In this document: positions 60,514 through 64,000 of the stretch, one piece after another
Numbering within the stretch: position 1 is the first letter of the stretch
Layout: the number at the start of each line of letters is the position of its first letter
Assembly: GCA_963668115.1 (NCBI GenBank)
Contig: OY764147.1
Location: forward strand, 2,356,001-2,420,000
Origin: Plut-88900 sp963668115
GTDB lineage: Bacteria > Chloroflexota > Dehalococcoidia > Plut-88900
Direction: 5' to 3'
DNA: 64,000 nucleotides
Program-made: the position numbers and the translations under genes
Notes under the pieces: generated by a model
Told to the model about the DNA's origin: nothing
Seen by the model: the letters and a program-made list of their open reading frames with translations, nothing else
The model's database searches: none

Positions 60514-63500
60514 TTGTATACACACCTCCATCTCCATACCGAGTACAGCCTCCTTGACGGCCTGTGCCGCATCCCCCTCCTCATGGAACAGGCCCGAGAC
60601 CTCGGCATGGAGAGCATGGCCCTCACCGACCACGGCAACCTCTACGGCGCCATAGATTTCTACTCCTCCGCGAAGAAGACCGGCGTCAAGCCCATCATCG
60701 GCTGCGAAGTCTATGTCGCCCACAACAGCCGTCGGACCAAGGTGCCCCAGGAGAAGTTCCCCTATCACCTCACCCTCCTTTCGAAGAACGAGACCGGCTA
60801 CCACAACCTGATCCAACTGGTCACCAAGGCCAACATGGAGGGCTTCTACTACAAGCCCCGCATGGATCGCACTCTCTTCGAACAGCACCACGAGGGTCTC
60901 ATAGTCCTCTCAGGCTGCCCCACCGCCGAGATCCCCCGAGCTATCCTCGAAGGCCGCATGGACGACGCCTATGCCGCCGCCCGCTGGTACCGGGAGGTCT
61001 TCCAGGACTACTACCTCGAAATCCAGCGCCACGACCTCGATATGCTCAAACCCATCAACGAGGGCCTCGTCCGCATCAGCCGCGACCTCGAAATTCCCCT
61101 CGTCGCTACCAACGACGTCCACTACATCCACCGTGACGAGGCCGCCGTCCAGGACGTCCTCCTCTGCATCCAGACCAACGCCACTGTCCAGGACGAGAAG
61201 CGGCTCAAGATGTCCGACGACTCCCTCTACCTCAAGACCCCCGAGGAGATGCGCGACCTCTTCTCCGACATGCCCGAGGCCCTCCGGAACACCATGCGCA
61301 TCGCCGACGCCTGCGACCTCTCCATCGAGTTCGACCGCCTGCGCCTCCCCCACTACCCGACCCCCAACGGCGAAGACGCCGACGCCTATCTGGCCCAGCT
61401 CTGCGAGGAGGGCTTCCGCCGCCTCTACCCCGACGCGGGAGATGCCGCCCGACGCCGCCTCGCCGACGAGTTGGACGTTATCAAGAAGACCCAGTTCGCC
61501 AACTACTTCCTGGTCGTAATGGACATCTGCTCTTACGCCCGGGAGCATGGCGTCCTCTTCGGTGTGCGGGGCAGCGCCGCGGGCAGCGTCGTTCTCTACT
61601 GCCTCGGCATCACCGACATCGACCCCCTGGAATACGGCCTCGTCTTCGAGCGTTTCCTCAACATCGAGCGCAACGAAATGCCCGATATCGACCTCGACTT
61701 CCAGGACGACCGCCGTGACGAGCTCATCTCCTACGTCACCCGCAAGTACGGCGCCGAGCACGTCGCACAGATCATCACCTTCGGCACCCTCGGGGCCAGG
61801 GCGGCTCTCAGGGATGTGGGTCGCGCCTTGGGCCTTCCGTATTCCATGGTCGACAACGTCGCCAAGCAGGTCCCCTTCGGCGTCAAGTCCATTGATGACG
61901 CCATGAAGGCCAGCCCCGAGCTCAGCAACACCTACGAGCAGGACCACGCCGTACGCAGGCTCGTCGACTCTGCTCAGAAGCTGGAGGGTGTCGCCCGGCA
62001 CGCCAGTACCCACGCCGCGGGCATCGTTATCTCCCAGGAGCCTCTCACCAACTACGTCCCCCTGCAACGGTCGACACGAGGTGAGGGCGAGGAGATAGCC
62101 GTAACCCAGTTCTCGATGGACCCCATCGCCAAGCTGGGCCTCCTCAAGATGGACTTCCTTGGGCTCATCAACCTCACCATCCTGGGCAAGGCCCTCGAAA
62201 TTATCGCCGAAAGCGGCGGCAACAGGATGTCCCTCAACGACATCCCTCTCGATGACCAGAAGACCTTCGAACTCCTCTCCAGCGGTGAGACAACCGGCAT
62301 ATTCCAGCTGGAAAGCTCGGGGATGCGCCGGTACATCAAGCAGCTCAAACCTTCCACCGTCAACGACGTTGCCGCCATGATCGCCCTGTATAGGCCCGGG
62401 CCCATGGAGCACATCACCCGCTTCATAGACGCCAAGCACCAGCGCGCCCAGGTCACCTACCCCCACCCCGCCCTCACCGACATCCTCAGGGAAACCTACG
62501 GCGTCATCGTCTACCAGGACCAGGTCCTGCTAATCCTACGCACCTTCGCCGGCTATAGCCTCGGCCAGGCCGACATCGTACGCAAGGCCATGGGCAAGAA
62601 GATAGCCTCCCTTATGGCTGAAGAGCGACAGCGCTTCATGGAGGGCGCCACGGCCAAGGGCTTCACCGACGACCTCTCCCACTACGTCTTCGAGTTAATA
62701 GAACCCTTTGCCGGCTACGCCTTCAACAAAGCCCACAGCGTAAGCTACGCCATGATCTCCTACTGGACCGCCTACCTGAAGGCCAACTACCCCGTGGAGT
62801 TCATGACCGCTCTTCTCACCTGCCATGCAGGCAATTCAGAGCACACCGCCGCCGCCGTGGAGGAGTGCCGAAAGCTTTCAATCGAGGTCCGACGCCCGGA
62901 CGTCAATATGTCCGACATCGGCTTCACCACGGAACGCAACAACGGCTCCGGCGCCATCCGGTTCGGCCTCTCCGCCGTCAAAAACGTCGGCGACGGCGCA
63001 GTCCGGCCCCTCGTCGAAGCCCGACAAGCCGACGGCCCCTTCAAGTCCGTTGAGGACATGTGCCGCAGGGCCAACCTCCACAATCTCAACAAGCGGGCAC
63101 TGGAGAGCCTTATCAAGGTCGGCGCCCTGGACTCCCTGGAAAAGCGCGGCGCTCTCCTCGGCGGCATCGACCGCATCCTGTCCATGTCCCAGCGTGAATC
63201 GGAGCTCAAGAGTTCCGGCCAGTCCACCATGTTCGACCTCTGGGGCGCGTCCGTGTCTACCCCCCTCCCCGAGTTGGAGCTGGAGGAGATGAGAATCCAT
63301 CCCGGTGAGGAAGACGCCTGGGAGAAAGAACTTCTCGGGGCCAGCCTTTCCGAAAGCCCTATCTCCCGCGTCCACCGCAACCTCGGTGACTTCACCCCCA
63401 ACATGTGCGGCGATATCGAGCCGGAGCTAGACGGCAGGAAGGTTACGCTTGTCGGCCAAATCTCCTCCTTCCGTATCGGCACGACCCGCAAGGGCGACCC

Positions 63501-64000
63501 CTTTGCCTCGGCCGTCCTGGAAGACGTTACCGGCACCACCGAAATCGTAGCCTGGAAGGAAGTCTACGAAAGGACCCAGTCCCTCTGGGTCGAGGGCGCC
63601 ATCCTCAAGGTCGAGGGCCGCGTGCGCCTCCGCAACAACGACCGCGTTTCCGTCCACTGCAACCACGTCGAAAAGTTCGACCTCCCCCCCGAAGAAGACA
63701 CGCCTGAGTCCATCGTGGATTCCGCCAACCCGGCCCTTGCCGTCATTCCTGCGGAGACGGGAGTCCATCCCCCACCCCCACGGTCAACTGGACAAGCTCC
63801 CGCAAACGGTGTTGCCCACTCCGGGCAGGCTTCAGCTTCAACGGATGCTCCACCGGCAAATGGTTCCGCTCACCCTGAGCCCCTTGAAGGCTCCGGCGGA
63901 ACGAGGGCAGAGGAAGGGTATAACCAGGGCCCCACCGCTCGGAACGGAGAGACCCCCCCACCCCCTTCCCCCTCCATCATTCCGGCACCCGAGCCGGAAT
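60514..64000 (+). CDS. dnaE: DNA polymerase III alpha subunit (partial)
   Basis: Replicative polymerase; runs off the right edge after 1162 codons. TTG start at 60514 gives MYTHLHLHTEYSLLDGLCRI, the usual PHP-domain opening; GGGCGGGG lies 9 nt upstream. PHP domain about 1-270 (ALTDHGNLYGA). Palm Asp residues at 391, 393 and 395 (MPDIDLDFQDDRRDE). Fingers contain FQLESSGMRRYIKQLKP, and FNKAHSVSYAMISYWTAYLK follows. Clamp-binding motif QSTMFDL begins at about 903. OB fold about 970-1060 (VTLVGQISSFRIGTTRKGD). From about 1070 a Pro/Gly/Ala-rich linker contains intergenic repeats read in frame. Confidence 0.95.
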   Translation, partial: MYTHLHLHTEYSLLDGLCRIPLLMEQARDLGMESMALTDHGNLYGAIDFYSSAKKTGVKPIIGCEVYVAHNSRRTKVPQEKFPYHLTLLSKNETGYHNLIQLVTKANMEGFYYKPRMDRTLFEQHHEGLIVLSGCPTAEIPRAILEGRMDDAYAAARWYREVFQDYYLEIQRHDLDMLKPINEGLVRISRDLEIPLVATNDVHYIHRDEAAVQDVLLCIQTNATVQDEKRLKMSDDSLYLKTPEEMRDLFSDMPEALRNTMRIADACDLSIEFDRLRLPHYPTPNGEDADAYLAQLCEEGFRRLYPDAGDAARRRLADELDVIKKTQFANYFLVVMDICSYAREHGVLFGVRGSAAGSVVLYCLGITDIDPLEYGLVFERFLNIERNEMPDIDLDFQDDRRDELISYVTRKYGAEHVAQIITFGTLGARAALRDVGRALGLPYSMVDNVAKQVPFGVKSIDDAMKASPELSNTYEQDHAVRRLVDSAQKLEGVARHASTHAAGIVISQEPLTNYVPLQRSTRGEGEEIAVTQFSMDPIAKLGLLKMDFLGLINLTILGKALEIIAESGGNRMSLNDIPLDDQKTFELLSSGETTGIFQLESSGMRRYIKQLKPSTVNDVAAMIALYRPGPMEHITRFIDAKHQRAQVTYPHPALTDILRETYGVIVYQDQVLLILRTFAGYSLGQADIVRKAMGKKIASLMAEERQRFMEGATAKGFTDDLSHYVFELIEPFAGYAFNKAHSVSYAMISYWTAYLKANYPVEFMTALLTCHAGNSEHTAAAVEECRKLSIEVRRPDVNMSDIGFTTERNNGSGAIRFGLSAVKNVGDGAVRPLVEARQADGPFKSVEDMCRRANLHNLNKRALESLIKVGALDSLEKRGALLGGIDRILSMSQRESELKSSGQSTMFDLWGASVSTPLPELELEEMRIHPGEEDAWEKELLGASLSESPISRVHRNLGDFTPNMCGDIEPELDGRKVTLVGQISSFRIGTTRKGDPFASAVLEDVTGTTEIVAWKEVYERTQSLWVEGAILKVEGRVRLRNNDRVSVHCNHVEKFDLPPEEDTPESIVDSANPALAVIPAETGVHPPPPRSTGQAPANGVAHSGQASASTDAPPANGSAHPEPLEGSGGTRAEEGYNQGPTARNGETPPPPSPSIIPAPEPE
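63741..63771 (+). repeat. REP-like element inside dnaE
   Basis: CGTCATTCCTGCGGAGACGG then GAGTCCATCCC: the same element as at 53816-53846, with three differences. In the dnaE frame it encodes VIPAETGVHP (from about residue 1077). It lies just after the OB fold. Confidence 0.8.
63864..63890 (+). repeat. Second intergenic-type repeat inside dnaE
   Basis: TTCCGCTCACCCTGAGCCCC and TTGAAGG, matching GTTCCGTTCGCCCTGAGCAG then AGTCGAAGG at 53155-53183 at most positions. It is read in frame in the same DnaE linker, about 95 nt after the REP-like element. Confidence 0.6.

Noticed and set aside
60910..62466. 518-codon minus-strand frame opposite dnaE
   Set aside because: Val/Gly/Asp-rich shadow of the DnaE codons.

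Overview
The window reads as a chromosomal segment of a GC-rich bacterium, most likely Chloroflexota (SAR202/Dehalococcoidia-like). The reasons are lipoproteins with long Thr/Pro-rich stalks, a 23S rRNA gene standing apart from 16S and 5S, and many paralogous amidohydrolases, CoA-transferases, MFS carriers and a luciferase-like oxidoreductase. This placement is inferred from gene content only.

Layout. 1-2250: two tandem EamA transporters, the second with a large insert. 2498-6179: a stand-alone 23S rRNA unit with promoter, processing stem, broken tRNA-fMet copies, an intact initiator tRNA and a terminator. 6220-7275: a VapBC-type module bracketed by a repeat of the tRNA 3' end. 7.3-11.6 kb: a lipoprotein, a MarR regulator, two methyltransferases and a second toxin-antitoxin pair. 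11.6-19 kb: acyl-CoA metabolism (CoA-transferase, amidohydrolase, biotin-dependent carboxylase pair, SDR). 19-26.4 kb: three tandem MFS carriers, a beta-propeller protein, adhesin-head-like and PspC proteins, and a 14-TM exporter. 27.7-32.4 kb: an A/T-richer defence-type island (zeta-like kinase, HsdR_N-like nuclease, Uma2 nuclease, restriction-modification pair) that also holds rpiB. 33.5-48.3 kb: a minus-strand cluster in which pheS and pheT are separated by about 11 kb carrying five paralogous amidohydrolases, two copies of a BglII-like two-gene module and an antitoxin/DUF6516-like pair. 48.3-53.1 kb: an amidohydrolase, duplicated dimeric-barrel proteins and a CoA-transferase. 53.2-55.3 kb: a RelBE-like pair and a gene-free stretch full of repeats. 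55.3-64 kb: a SWIM protein, fabF, folC, an epimerase-like protein, a lipoprotein and dnaE running off the right edge.

The main surprises are: (i) the split pheST operon, whose duplicated nuclease-like module still carries a decayed start of pheT; (ii) three dispersed arrays of CAATCAA-like words phased at the DNA helical repeat; (iii) tRNA-fMet 5'-half copies whose D-loop is replaced by a TCCGCC/GGCGGA hairpin also found in intergenic regions; (iv) intergenic repeats read in frame in the linker of DnaE; (v) a roughly 1-kb segment without genes, flanked by direct repeats, with its own sigma70-type promoter and hairpins, a candidate non-coding RNA or small mobile unit.

All calls were made by eye from sequence. 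No database search or folding program was run.
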